In this document: positions 42,875-51,485 of the stretch, piece after piece
How the letters are laid out: the number at the start of each line of letters is the position of its first letter
How positions within the stretch are numbered: the first letter of the stretch is position 1
DNA from: JACRCT01 sp049841135
GTDB lineage: Bacteria > Myxococcota > Myxococcia > Myxococcales > UBA5297
Length of the DNA stretch: 64,000 nt
Direction: 5' to 3'
Assembly (NCBI GenBank): GCA_049841135.1
Contig: JASGHK010000004.1
Span: 1,116,001 to 1,180,000, forward strand
The notes under the pieces: generated by a model
Seen by the model: only the letters and a program-made list of their open reading frames with translations
The model's database searches: none
What the model was told of the DNA's origin: nothing
Position numbers and translations under genes: made by a program

Positions 42875-45016
42875 ATGAACCGCCTCTTTGCCACCAGCCT
42901 CCTGCTGCTCTCGGCCTGCTGGTGCCGGACTCCTTCGCCGTCCTCGATGCCGGTCGCCCCCGAGGCGCAGGCGGTCTTCCACAACCCAGCCGCGCCGGTC
43001 GAAGCCCGCGTCGAGGCGCTGCTCTCGCAGATGAGCCTTGCGGACAAGGTCCGCCAGATGCACGGGCTGGAGATGAAGGACGAGGGCGGCATGAGCTCGG
43101 GCGTCGACGACGCTCGCCTGGGCATCCCACGCTTCCGCATGATCGACGGGCCGCGCGGCGTCGGGTCGAACGCGGGCACGTCGACCTCCTTCCCGGTGGG
43201 CCTCGCCCGCGGCGCCACCTTCGACCCGGACCTGGAGCTGCGCGTCGGCCGGGCCATGGGCGCCGAGGCCCGCGCCAAGGGCGCCAACGTCCTGCTCGCC
43301 CCCACCCTCAACCTGCTGCGCCACCCGCGCTGGGGCCGCGCCCAGGAGACCTACGGCGAGGACCCGCACCACGTGGGCGCGATGGGCGCCGCCTTCGTCC
43401 GTGGAGCCCAGGAGCACCTCGTCGCCTGCCCCAAGCACTTCGCGCTCAACTCCATCGAGGACACTCGCCTCGAGGTGGACGTCGTGGCCGACGAGGCCGT
43501 CCTCCGGGACGTCTACCTGCCCCACTTCCGTGACGCCGTCCGCGCCGGCGCCGGGGCGTTCATGTCCGCCTACAACCGCGTCAACGGCGACTTCTGCAGC
43601 GAAAGCCGCCACCTGCTGACCGACGTCCTCCGCTCCGACTGGGGCTTCGAGGGCATCGTCGTCTCCGACTGGGTCTTCGGCACGCACGACACGGTGCGCG
43701 CCGCGAACGCCGGCCTCGACGTCGAGATGCCCTGGCCCAAGGCCTACGGAACGGCGCTGGTCTCGGCGGTCCGGGAGGGCCGGGTCCCAGAGCAGGCCGT
43801 CGACGACGCCGTCCGGCGCATCCTGCGGACGAAGCTGCGCTTCGGCCTCTACGACGGCCGGCCCCCGCTGGATCCGGACCGCATCGTCGAGAGCCCGGAG
43901 CACCTCGCTCTGGCCCGGGAAGCCGCCGAGAAGAGCCTCGTGCTCCTGACCAACCCTCGCCGCCTGCTGCCGCTGCGACGCTCGGGATCGCAGAGGATCG
44001 CGGTGGTCGGCGCGCTCGCAGCGGTGGCGAACCTCGGCGACGTCGGAAGCAGCCACACGGTCTCGACCAAGGTCACGACCCTCCTCGAGAGCCTGACAGC
44101 CCTGGCCGGCCCCTCTCCCGTGCTCGACCTGTCCCACGACTTCCTGAGCACCGAGGATCTGTCGGAGGTCGCGTCCGCCCAGGTCGCGGTCGTGGTCGTC
44201 GGCCTCACCTCCGCGGACGAGGGCGAGGCCCTCATCGGCGCCGGCGACCGCAGGTCGCTCTCGCTCTCACCGGAGCACGAGGCCCTCATCGCCTCCGTCG
44301 TCGAGCACAACCCGAACACCGTGGTGGTGCTGGAGGCCGGCAGCGCGGTCCGCGTCGAGCCGTTCGTCGACCGCGTCGCGGCGCTCCTGCTGGCCTGGTA
44401 CCCGGGTTCGCAGGGCGGCAAGGCCATCGCGCGCGTCCTCCTCGGCGAGGTGAACCCCTCCGGCCGCCTGCCGGTCACCTTCCCACGCGACGAGGCCCAG
44501 CTCCCGCCGTTCGAGAACGACCGGCTCCGGGTCACCTACGACCCCTTCCACGGCTACCGCTACTTCGACCAGACCGGCGCCCAGCCACGCTTCCCTTTCG
44601 GCTTCGGCCTCGGCTACACGACCTTCGCCCTCTCGAACCTCTCGCTCTCCACCGCCACCCTCGCCCCCGACGGGCGACTCGCCGCGACGGTCGACGTCAC
44701 GAACACCGGCGCGGTGCGCGGCACACAGGTCGTCCAGCTCTACGTTTCCCCGCCTCCGCCCGGCGGCCGAGGTCTTTCGGCTCGCGCGCTCAGAGCCTTC
44801 GCCCGCGTCGAGCTCGCGCCCGGGGAGTCGAGGACCGTCCGCCTCAGCGTCGACGCCGCCGCCCTCGCACGCTGGGACCGCGCCGCCGGCCGGCCCGTCG
44901 TCGAGCCGGGCACGCACGAAGTGCAGGTCGGGACCTCGTCGCGCGACCTGCCGCTGCGGGCGCACTTCGAGGTCGGCCCGTCTGGCCCGGGGAGGACGAC
45001 GGTCGACGGTCGCTGA
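42875..45016 (+). CDS. Glycoside hydrolase family 3 (beta-glucosidase-like), lipoprotein
   Basis: 713 residues. The signal peptide has a lipobox LLSAC (Cys15). The GH3 barrel shows IPRFRMIDGPRGV, LAPTLNLLRHPRWGR, ETYGEDPHHVG, CPKHFALNS and the nucleophile Asp265 in GIVVSDWVFG. The alpha/beta sandwich follows, with the VVVVGLTSADEGE region. The C-terminal fibronectin-like domain is FGFGLGYTTFALSNL to the end. The length is normal for GH3 beta-glucosidases and xylosidases. It removes terminal beta-linked sugars from glycans at the cell surface; sugar specificity cannot be read from sequence. Confidence 0.9.
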   Translation: MNRLFATSLLLLSACWCRTPSPSSMPVAPEAQAVFHNPAAPVEARVEALLSQMSLADKVRQMHGLEMKDEGGMSSGVDDARLGIPRFRMIDGPRGVGSNAGTSTSFPVGLARGATFDPDLELRVGRAMGAEARAKGANVLLAPTLNLLRHPRWGRAQETYGEDPHHVGAMGAAFVRGAQEHLVACPKHFALNSIEDTRLEVDVVADEAVLRDVYLPHFRDAVRAGAGAFMSAYNRVNGDFCSESRHLLTDVLRSDWGFEGIVVSDWVFGTHDTVRAANAGLDVEMPWPKAYGTALVSAVREGRVPEQAVDDAVRRILRTKLRFGLYDGRPPLDPDRIVESPEHLALAREAAEKSLVLLTNPRRLLPLRRSGSQRIAVVGALAAVANLGDVGSSHTVSTKVTTLLESLTALAGPSPVLDLSHDFLSTEDLSEVASAQVAVVVVGLTSADEGEALIGAGDRRSLSLSPEHEALIASVVEHNPNTVVVLEAGSAVRVEPFVDRVAALLLAWYPGSQGGKAIARVLLGEVNPSGRLPVTFPRDEAQLPPFENDRLRVTYDPFHGYRYFDQTGAQPRFPFGFGLGYTTFALSNLSLSTATLAPDGRLAATVDVTNTGAVRGTQVVQLYVSPPPPGGRGLSARALRAFARVELAPGESRTVRLSVDAAALARWDRAAGRPVVEPGTHEVQVGTSSRDLPLRAHFEVGPSGPGRTTVDGR

Positions 45017-45019
45017 GCC

Positions 45020-45439
45020 TCAGCCGAGCCTGGGGGGCCCGCCCTGAAAGCTCTGGACCACGCGGAGGATGCGCACCCGCACGCTGCCCTTGGGCACCGG
45101 CCAGTCCAGGCACTGCCCGACCCGCAGGCCCAGCAGCGCCGCCCCCACCGGCGCGATCACCGAGATGCGCCCCCGGGAGGGCTCGGCCCGCGACGGGAAG
45201 ACGAGCTGCACCAGCTGGCGCCGGCGGGTGTGAGCGTCCTCGAACTCCACCGTCGAGTTCATGGCCACCACGTCCGCAGGCAGCTGGCCCCGCGGCACCA
45301 CCGTGGCCCGGTCCAGCTCGGACTCCAGCCTCTCGGTCGCATCGCGGTCCCGCTCGCCGGCCCCGCTCGCCAAGAGCGAGCGCAGCTCCTGCAGGTCCTC
45401 GGCGCTCACCAGGATCGGCGTCTCGGCCACGAGGTTCAT
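45020..45439 (-). CDS. Rnk-like GreA/GreB C-terminal domain protein
   Basis: 139 residues. A short N-terminal helix (ILVSAEDLQELRSLLASG) precedes the GreA/GreB C-terminal FKBP-like domain: NSTVEFEDAHTRRRQLVQLVFP, ISVIAPVGAALLGLRVGQ. This is the arrangement of Rnk (regulator of nucleoside diphosphate kinase), which binds RNA polymerase. Its ATG overlaps the stop of the 71-residue gene (ATGA), making it the last of a three-gene operon with an HPF-like gene. It is convergent with the GH3 gene, with 3 nt between the stops. Confidence 0.8.
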   Translation of the reverse strand: MNLVAETPILVSAEDLQELRSLLASGAGERDRDATERLESELDRATVVPRGQLPADVVAMNSTVEFEDAHTRRRQLVQLVFPSRAEPSRGRISVIAPVGAALLGLRVGQCLDWPVPKGSVRVRILRVVQSFQGGPPRLG

Positions 45440-45650
45440 CGGGGCTCCGAGAGGCGCTTGCGCAGCGCCAGGGCCAGCGCACGCACCGCGTAGCCGGGCT
45501 CGTCGTCCACCGGGTCCACGTCCCGGGGAAGACCTCGAGCACGGTGTCCAGGCAGCTCAGGCAGTCGGCGATGGTCCGGTCGTGCCGCTGGGCCTCGGCC
45601 AGGCCCAGCGCGCAGCCCGTCACCACGTGCCAGCGGGCCGGGTGGCTCAT
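45436..45650 (-). CDS. Small hypothetical protein, frameshifted
   Basis: About 71 residues from ATG 45650 (MSHPARWHVVTGCALGLAEA). The frame breaks at a GGGG run (45525-45528) probably missing one base. Repair gives EVFPRDVDPVDDEPGYAVR and LALALRKRLSEPR, ending at 45436. The four Cys/His residues in the first half (WHVVTGC, ADCLSCLD) might bind metal. It overlaps both neighbours by ATGA, so it is surely part of the HPF-like/Rnk-like operon. Function unknown. Confidence 0.5.
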
Positions 45651-45979
45651 GACGCCCTCGTGCAGGGCCAGGGCTGCGGCCCGCGGTAGGTGCTGCGCTG
45701 GACCCGCTCCAGCGTGTGGCCGACGTGGAGCGCCGCCCGGAGGGCCGCCCGCTCGAGCGCCTGCCGCTCGTCGCGGTCGCACTCCTCGACGATGACCCGC
45801 CACGCCCGCCGGCCCGTCACCTCGAACCGGCACAGCACCTGCCCGTCCTCGCCGGGCTCGGCGCTGACGCGGACCCGCTCGACCTGCACCGCATTGCCGG
45901 CCAGGGCGCGGCCCGCCACGCGGCGCGCCTGCTCCGCAAAGCCCTCGGCCGAACCCTCGCTCGAGACCTCGACACGCAT
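45647..45979 (-). CDS. HPF/RaiA-like small protein
   Basis: 110 residues. The strand-helix pattern (MRVEVSSEG, then an amphipathic helix EGFAEQARRVAGRALAG, VQVERVRVSAEPGEDGQVLC, WRVIVEECDRDERQALERAA, ALHVGHTLERV) resembles the ribosome hibernation-promoting factor domain and its short relatives. The match is weak. It is the first gene of an ATGA-linked operon with the 71-residue protein and the Rnk-like factor, and it is divergent from nhaR (102 nt). The operon may form a small stress or transcription-translation module. Confidence 0.5.
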   Translation of the reverse strand: MRVEVSSEGSAEGFAEQARRVAGRALAGNAVQVERVRVSAEPGEDGQVLCRFEVTGRRAWRVIVEECDRDERQALERAALRAALHVGHTLERVQRSTYRGPQPWPCTRAS

Positions 45980-46081
45980 CACGCCGCTCCTCGCAGCAGC
46001 CTCCGCCGCTGAACGTTCCAGAGCATCGGCGTGGCCGAGGTCGTGCGACAATGAGGAAGTTGGAGCGGGATTGTTCGTCAA

Positions 46082-47038
46082 ATGCGAACGGTCGACCCGC
46101 CGGCCGGACGAAGCCCCGAGGCGCCCGTGGACTGGCTCAACTACCACCACCTCTACTACTTCTGGGTCGTCGCCCGGGAAGGCGGCATCGCCCGCGCCAG
46201 CCCGGTCCTCTACCTCGCGCCGCCGACGCTGAGCGCGCAGATCAAGCGGCTCGAGGAGTCCCTGGGCGAGACGCTCTTCGACCGGGTGGGGCGCCGCCTG
46301 GAGCTGACCGAGATGGGCAAGGTCGTCTACCGCTTCGCCAACGAGATCTTCTCGCTCGGCCACGAGATGGTGGAGACGGTCAAGGGCCGCCCGACCGGCC
46401 GCCCGCTCCGGCTGGTCGCGGGCGTCGCCGACGTGGTGCCCAAGGGCCTGGTGCGCCGCCTGCTGGAGCCCGCGCGGCAGCTGCCGGGGAAGGTCCGCAT
46501 CGTCGTCCGCGAGGACCCCTACGACCGGCTGCTGGCGCACCTCGCCTCCCAGGACGTGGACGTGGTCATCGCCGACGCGCCGGTGGGCCCCGGCAGCCGC
46601 GTGCGCGCCTTCAACCACCTGCTGGGCTCGAGCGCGGTCTGCTTCTTCGCGGCCCCCGGCCTGGCGAAGTCGCTGCGCCAGCCCTTCCCCCGCTGCCTGG
46701 ACGGCGCGCCCATGCTCCTGCCCACCGAGAACACCCAGGTCCGGCGCCCGCTGGAGCAGTGGTTCGCCCGCCACGGCCTCCAGCTCGACGTCGTCGGCGA
46801 GTTCGAGGACGCGGCGATGATGCGCTCCTTCGGCGAGAGCGGCGCCGGGGTCTTCGTGGGCCCGGCGGTCATGGCCGAGGAGATCTGCGAGCACCGGCGG
46901 GCGAAGCAGCTGGGCCAGGCCACCGGTGTCGCCGAGTCGTTCTACGGCATCGTCATCGAGCGGCGGGTCCAGAGCGCGGCGGTGCAGGCCCTGCTCACCA
47001 ACGCCCGCCACGTCCTCCTCCCGGAGCGGCGCGCGTAG
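46082..47038 (+). CDS. nhaR: LysR-family transcriptional regulator NhaR
   Basis: 318 residues. The NhaR-type HTH starts at WLNYHHLYYFWVVAREGGIARA, with LYLAPPTLSAQIKRLEESLG as recognition region. A LysR effector-binding domain follows (GRPLRLVAGVADVVPKGLVR, DVVIADAPVG). NhaR activates sodium/proton antiporter genes when Na+ rises. The gene directly precedes an antiporter gene on the same strand (74 nt), as in other bacteria. A GTG at about 46127 (VDWLNYHH) is an alternative start close to the usual NhaR N-terminus. Confidence 0.9.
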   Translation: MRTVDPPAGRSPEAPVDWLNYHHLYYFWVVAREGGIARASPVLYLAPPTLSAQIKRLEESLGETLFDRVGRRLELTEMGKVVYRFANEIFSLGHEMVETVKGRPTGRPLRLVAGVADVVPKGLVRRLLEPARQLPGKVRIVVREDPYDRLLAHLASQDVDVVIADAPVGPGSRVRAFNHLLGSSAVCFFAAPGLAKSLRQPFPRCLDGAPMLLPTENTQVRRPLEQWFARHGLQLDVVGEFEDAAMMRSFGESGAGVFVGPAVMAEEICEHRRAKQLGQATGVAESFYGIVIERRVQSAAVQALLTNARHVLLPERRA

Positions 47039-47112
47039 GCGTCGGCCCTCGCTCCACGTCGGCCCTCGCCGGTTGCCGTACCCGGTCGTGCCGGTTAAGG
47101 TCGCCGCCGACC

Positions 47113-48691
47113 ATGTTCAGCGTCCCACTGGCCATCGGCCTGCTCGTCGCCGCCGTCGCGGTCTCCATCGCCGCCAAGCAGCTGCGGGTGCCCTACAACG
47201 TCGCGCTGGTGGTGGGCGGCATGCTCCTCGCCATCAGCGGGCTGCTGCCCACGCTGCCGCACCTCTCGCCGGACGTGGTCTTCCTGGTCTGCCTGCCGGC
47301 CCTGCTCTTCGAGGGCGGGGTCACCGCCGACATCCGCAGCATCCGCGACAACGCGCTGCCCATCGGGCTGCTCGCGACCTTCGGCATGGTGGTGGCCATC
47401 GCCGCGACCGCGGCGGTGCTGCACCTCGTCCTGGGCCTGGCCTGGATGCCGGCGCTGCTGTTGGGCACCCTGCTCTCGGTCACCGACACCGTCTCCATCC
47501 TCTACGCCTTCCGCCGGGCCAAGGTGCCGCGGCGGCTGGCGGGGATCATGGAGGGCGAGAGCCTCTTCAACGACGGCACCGCGCTCGTCGTCTACTCCAC
47601 GCTGGTGGCCGCCCTCGGCGGGGCCGCCGTCTCCCCGGCCAAGGCGACCGCGCAGATCCTGCTGACCTCGGCCGGCGGCGCGGGCATCGGCCTGGCGCTG
47701 GGGCTCTCGGCCGGCTGGCTCCTGCGCCGGCTGCACGATCCGCTGACGGAGATCATGGTCACGACCGCCGTGGCCCTGGGCGCGTACCTGGGCGCCGAGC
47801 AGATCCACTTCTCGGGCGCCATCTCCGCCGTCGCCGCGGGCCTGGCCGTCGCCGGCATGCGCAGCGACCTCGCCCCCGAGAGCCAGATCGCCCTCAACTC
47901 CTTCTGGGGTTACCTGGCCTTCGGCGTGAACACCTTCCTGTTCCTGTCGGTGGGCATGTCGACGTCCTTCACCTCGATGGTCCTGTACTGGCACGAGGCG
48001 GCGACGGCCATCGCCTGCATCTTCGTGGGCCGCTCCATCGGCATCTACCTGCCCTTCCTGCTCCTCAAGCTCGTCCGCCCGGCGCACGCGGTGCCCCTGC
48101 GCTGGCAGCACGTCTTCGTGGTCGGCAACATCAAGGGCGCGCTCTCCATCGCGCTGGCCCTGGGCCTGCCCGCCGCCACGCCGCAGCGCGACCTGCTCGT
48201 CCACATCGCCTTCGCGGTGACCTTCGTCTCGCTGGTCGGCCAGGGCCTGTCCCTGGGCGGCTTCCTCAAGAGGCTGGGGCTGGTGGCCAAGGACGGCTTC
48301 GCCGACGCCAGCGGCGACCACCAGGTCCGCCTCCTGGCGGCGCGGGCGGCCCGCCTGGAGGCTCGAGTCGCTCAAGCGCTCGGGCCTGGTGCCGCAGGCG
48401 GCCTTCGAGCAGCTGCAGAGCGCCTACCAGGTGAGCATCGCCCAGTCGGAGCGCGAGCTGCGCAGGCTCTACGACCAGAACCTGGCGCACGGCGCGCGCT
48501 CGCTGCTCGCCACCCGCCGCCGGCTCATCGACGCCGAGCGGACCGCGGTGCTCGAGGCCCAACGCGGCAAGCTCGTCCCCGAGGAGTCCGCGGAGCGGGT
48601 GCTCTCGGACCTGGACGCGCGGCTGGTGGAGGTGGAGAAGGTGCTGGCCTCGGCCGAGCACGACGACGAGACGGAGCGAGGCACGGCATGA
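47113..48691 (+). CDS. CPA-type sodium (cation)/proton antiporter, frameshifted near C-terminus
   Basis: About 526 residues after repair. There are 12 membrane segments with CPA1 hallmarks: FLVCLPALLFEGGVTADI, LLGTLLSVTDTVSILYAF, GESLFNDGTALVVYS (the ND pair) and VVGNIKGALSIALALG. A cytoplasmic tail follows. In it the frame breaks near 48361 (ctggaggctcgag); adding GC restores LEALESLKRSGLVPQAAFEQ and a coiled-coil tail to the stop at 48689-48691. It exchanges Na+ (or K+) for H+ across the inner membrane and is likely controlled by nhaR upstream. Its stop overlaps the RCK protein start (ATGA), which points to RCK/cNMP control of transport. Confidence 0.85.
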
Positions 48692-49822
48692 GGATCGTCA
48701 TCGCAGGCGGCGGGCGCATCGGCGGCACGCTGGCCGCGAGGCTGGCGGACGGCCAGCGCGAGGTGGTGGTCGTCGACCGCGACCCGGGCGTGTGCGACCG
48801 CCTGTTCGAGCGGGTAGGTGTGCGCACGGTGTGCGGCGAGGCGACCGATCCCGCCGCCCTGGCCACCGCCGGCATCGGCGCGGCCGACCTGGCGGTGGGC
48901 GCGCTGGAGCGCGACGCCGACAACCTCTCCTTCGCGATGCTGGCCCGGGCGGCCTCCGGCGCGCGGGTGATGGTGCGGATGCTCGACTCCAGCTACCGCG
49001 ACGCCTACCGGCTGGCGGGCGTGCGCGACGTCATCGCCGAGGCCGACCTCGTCGTGGCGCGGCTGGAGAACGCGGTCCACTTCCCGCAGCTGGCCGGCTC
49101 GCTGCCGCTCACGCACGGCGACGGCATCCTGTTCGAGATCGGAGATCCGCCCGCGGGCGCACGTGGCGGGCATGACCGTGGCCGCCGTCCGCGCCCGTCC
49201 GGAGTTCCCGCGCGACTGCGTCTTCGTCACCGTCATCGACCCCGACGGCCACACCGAGCTGCCGCGCGGCGACACCGTCCTGCAGCCCCGGCACACCGTG
49301 CTCCTGGTGGCCAAGCGCGCGGAGGTCGCCGCGGCGGTCACCGCGCTGACCTCCGAGCCGGGAATGGAGAACGAGCGGCTGGCGATGGTCGTGGAGGCGA
49401 TGCGGAAGATCGACTTCCTGGCCCCGCTGGGCGCCGAGGAGCTGGCCGACCTCGCCCGCGGCATCGTGCTGACCCGCAAGGCCAAGGGCACGGTCATCTT
49501 CAACAAGGGCGACCCCGGCGCCACCTTCTTCCTGGTGCTCTCCGGCGAGGTGCAGCTGGGCGAGAGCGGCGTGACCACCGAGGTCGTCAAGCCGGGCGGC
49601 TTCTTCGGCGAGATCTCGCTGTTGACCGGAGAGCCGCGCTCGAAGGCCGCCGTCGCCGGCAGCGACTGCGAGCTGGCAGGCATCGGCGCCGACGAGTTCC
49701 GCCGCGTGGTGATGGCCAACCCCTCGGTCGCGCTGCAGATGAGCCGCACGCTCGGCCACCGGCTGGCGGAAGCGGCCAAGGCCAACAGCCCCAAGGTCCG
49801 AAGGCGCATCCTCGGCTTCTGA
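48688..49822 (+). CDS. RCK (TrkA-N/TrkA-C) protein fused to a cyclic nucleotide-binding domain, frameshifted
   Basis: About 378 residues after repair. A Rossmann RCK_N domain (IAGGGRIGGTLAARL, VVVVDRDP) is followed by RCK_C (AHVAGMTVAAVRARPEF, VLQPRHTVLLVAKR) and a cNMP-binding domain (FLAPLGAEELADLARGIV, GTVIFNKGDPGATFFLV, GFFGEISLLTGEPRSKAAV). The frame breaks near 49139-49145 (atcggagatc); two added bases restore FEIGEIRPRAHV. RCK domains gate K+ channels and CPA antiporters by binding NAD(H) or nucleotides. The cNMP module adds possible cAMP/c-di-GMP sensing. Translational coupling to the antiporter suggests it is that transporter's cytoplasmic regulator. Confidence 0.82.
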
Positions 49823-49909
49823 AGCTCTGGCAGCAGGACCGGCAGGACCGACGCCGGCGCGCAGGATCGCGCTCGCTGGAGGGCGCGGCACCCGGGCTAG
49901 AATCGCCGC

Positions 49910-51073
49910 ATGCCTACGCCTCCCGCCGCCAAGCCCGACCTGAACGAATCGATCGCCAGGTTCCTGGCCACCCTCCCGCTCTTCTCGGACGTCACGCCCG
50001 CCGAGGCGATGGACGTCGTCCTCCTGCTGCGCAGGGTCGACCTCACGCCGGGCGAGAAGCTCTTCGAAGCTGGCGACCCGCCGGGGTCGATGTGGCTCCT
50101 GGGCGACGGCTGCGAGGTGCAGATCTCCATGGTCCCCGCCCCCGGCGCCGCGCCGCTGCCCATGTTCACCTCGGTCACCGGCGACACCGTCGGCGAGATG
50201 GCCCTCATCGACGACTCGCCGCGCTCGGGCTCGGCCACCGTGGTCAAGGGCGGCGTCGCCCAGCGCATCGAGGCCGCGGACTTCGAGGCGCTGCGCGCCC
50301 GCTTCCACCCGGCCGCCTTCAAGATGCTCCGCAAGCTGGCCATCACCCTGGCCTTCCGCCTGCGCATGAACGCCGCGCGCCTGGCGCCCGAGGCGGTCGA
50401 GGGGCGGACCCGGGCGCCGACGCCGCTGCCCGAGGGCAAGAAGATCAACCCCGACGCGCTGCGCGCGCTCCACCCCTTCGACCGCCTCCCGGCCAGCGTC
50501 CGGCTGGCGCTCTCCCAGAAGCTGCGCGAGCACACCTTGAGCCCCGGCCAGGTCGTCTTCCGCCAGGGCGAGCCCGGCGACTTCCTCATCGTCCTCGCCG
50601 AGGGCGACGTCGCCCTCACCCGGCAGGGCCACGAACTGGCGCGGCTGGAGCCGGGCGCGCTGTGCGGGGTGGTCTCGGCGGTCGACGGCGGCGCGCGCGT
50701 CGCCGACTGCATCGCGGTCGCGCCCTCCAAGGTGCTGCGGCTGTCGCGGCCGGATCTGGAGTGGCTCTTCCAGTCCGGCAACCGCTTCGCCTACCAGATC
50801 GTCGACTCGGTGGTGCGGCAGATGGTCTCGCGGCTGCGCGCGCTCAACTCGTCGCTCGCCGCTCAGCTGGACCCGCGGACCGCGGCGCTGCCAGCGGAGG
50901 TCCTGGCGCAGGACGTGGCCGAGGCGCAGGCCAAGGCCGCCGGCGGCGCGCTCGACGGCGCCGAGCTCGACCTGGGGCTCGACTTCGACGACCTGCCCAT
51001 CATCGAGCCGCTCGAGGAGCTGCCGGTGATCGAGCCGCTGCCCGAGGGTCCCGGGGGCGACGACACGTTCTGA
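49910..51073 (+). CDS. Protein with two cyclic nucleotide-binding domains
   Basis: 387 residues, cytosolic. The first cNMP domain spans about 15-145 (FLATLPLFSDVTPAEAMDVV, GEKLFEAGDPPGSMWLLGDG, TVGEMALIDDSPRSGSATVV). The second is about 165-295 (FDRLPASVRLALSQKL, GQVVFRQGEPGDFLIVLAEG). The acidic C-terminal tail contains a repeated I/V-IEPL-E/P motif (LPIIEPLEELPVIEPLPE). The first domain keeps the GEMALIDDSPRSGSA phosphate-binding cassette; the second lacks a clear one (GALCGVVSAVDGGARVADC), so it may not bind nucleotide. It is 87 nt downstream of the RCK-cNMP gene and probably in the same operon. Confidence 0.82.
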   Translation: MPTPPAAKPDLNESIARFLATLPLFSDVTPAEAMDVVLLLRRVDLTPGEKLFEAGDPPGSMWLLGDGCEVQISMVPAPGAAPLPMFTSVTGDTVGEMALIDDSPRSGSATVVKGGVAQRIEAADFEALRARFHPAAFKMLRKLAITLAFRLRMNAARLAPEAVEGRTRAPTPLPEGKKINPDALRALHPFDRLPASVRLALSQKLREHTLSPGQVVFRQGEPGDFLIVLAEGDVALTRQGHELARLEPGALCGVVSAVDGGARVADCIAVAPSKVLRLSRPDLEWLFQSGNRFAYQIVDSVVRQMVSRLRALNSSLAAQLDPRTAALPAEVLAQDVAEAQAKAAGGALDGAELDLGLDFDDLPIIEPLEELPVIEPLPEGPGGDDTF

Positions 51074-51485
51074 GCGGAGACCGCTTCTGCTCGTGCTCGA
51101 TTCGGGGCTCTCATTGCGCTGGGCACTACCATCCCCGCGCGCTCACGCTTCCCATCTTGCGGCTCGGGTGCGCATCGCCTTGCGCAAGATAGGCATGCAT
51201 TTGGTGACATGAAGTCGGCACCATCGTGGCCCCGGGGCGAAGGTGGCCGTGCTCGATTCGTTCCTCATCACTGCGCAGGGCTGAAGGAGGCCCGCGCGCT
51301 CACGCTTGCGGCTCGGGCCTGCGTCGGGCCTGCGTCGGACCTGCGTCGGACCTGCGTCGGACCTGCGTCGCGCCCAAAAACTCGGGCTGATCTGGAAAGT
51401 CCAGAGGGGGTCCGCGCGTGTTCGGTACGAGCCCATTCCGGGGTATCGTTCCGCCGGCCGCTTTCGCTGATTTGAAGGAGACGCC
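51074..51485. other. Intergenic region with 11-bp tandem repeat
   Basis: No gene is supported in this 412-nt gap. Around 51310-51372, cctgcgtcgga (11 bp) is repeated about five times with minor variation, starting with gcctgcgtcgggcctgcgtc. Paralogous short segments (gctcgattcg; cgcgctcacgctt) occur near 51096/51250 and 51140/51297, hinting at an old duplication. The ribosome binding site AAGGAG of the next gene is at the right end. Confidence 0.5.

Noticed and set aside
46051..51192. A single 1,713-codon plus-strand frame covering antiporter and beyond
   Set aside because: Only the antiporter and part of the RCK protein are real in this frame. The rest is out-of-frame read-through of the nhaR, RCK and cNMP genes.
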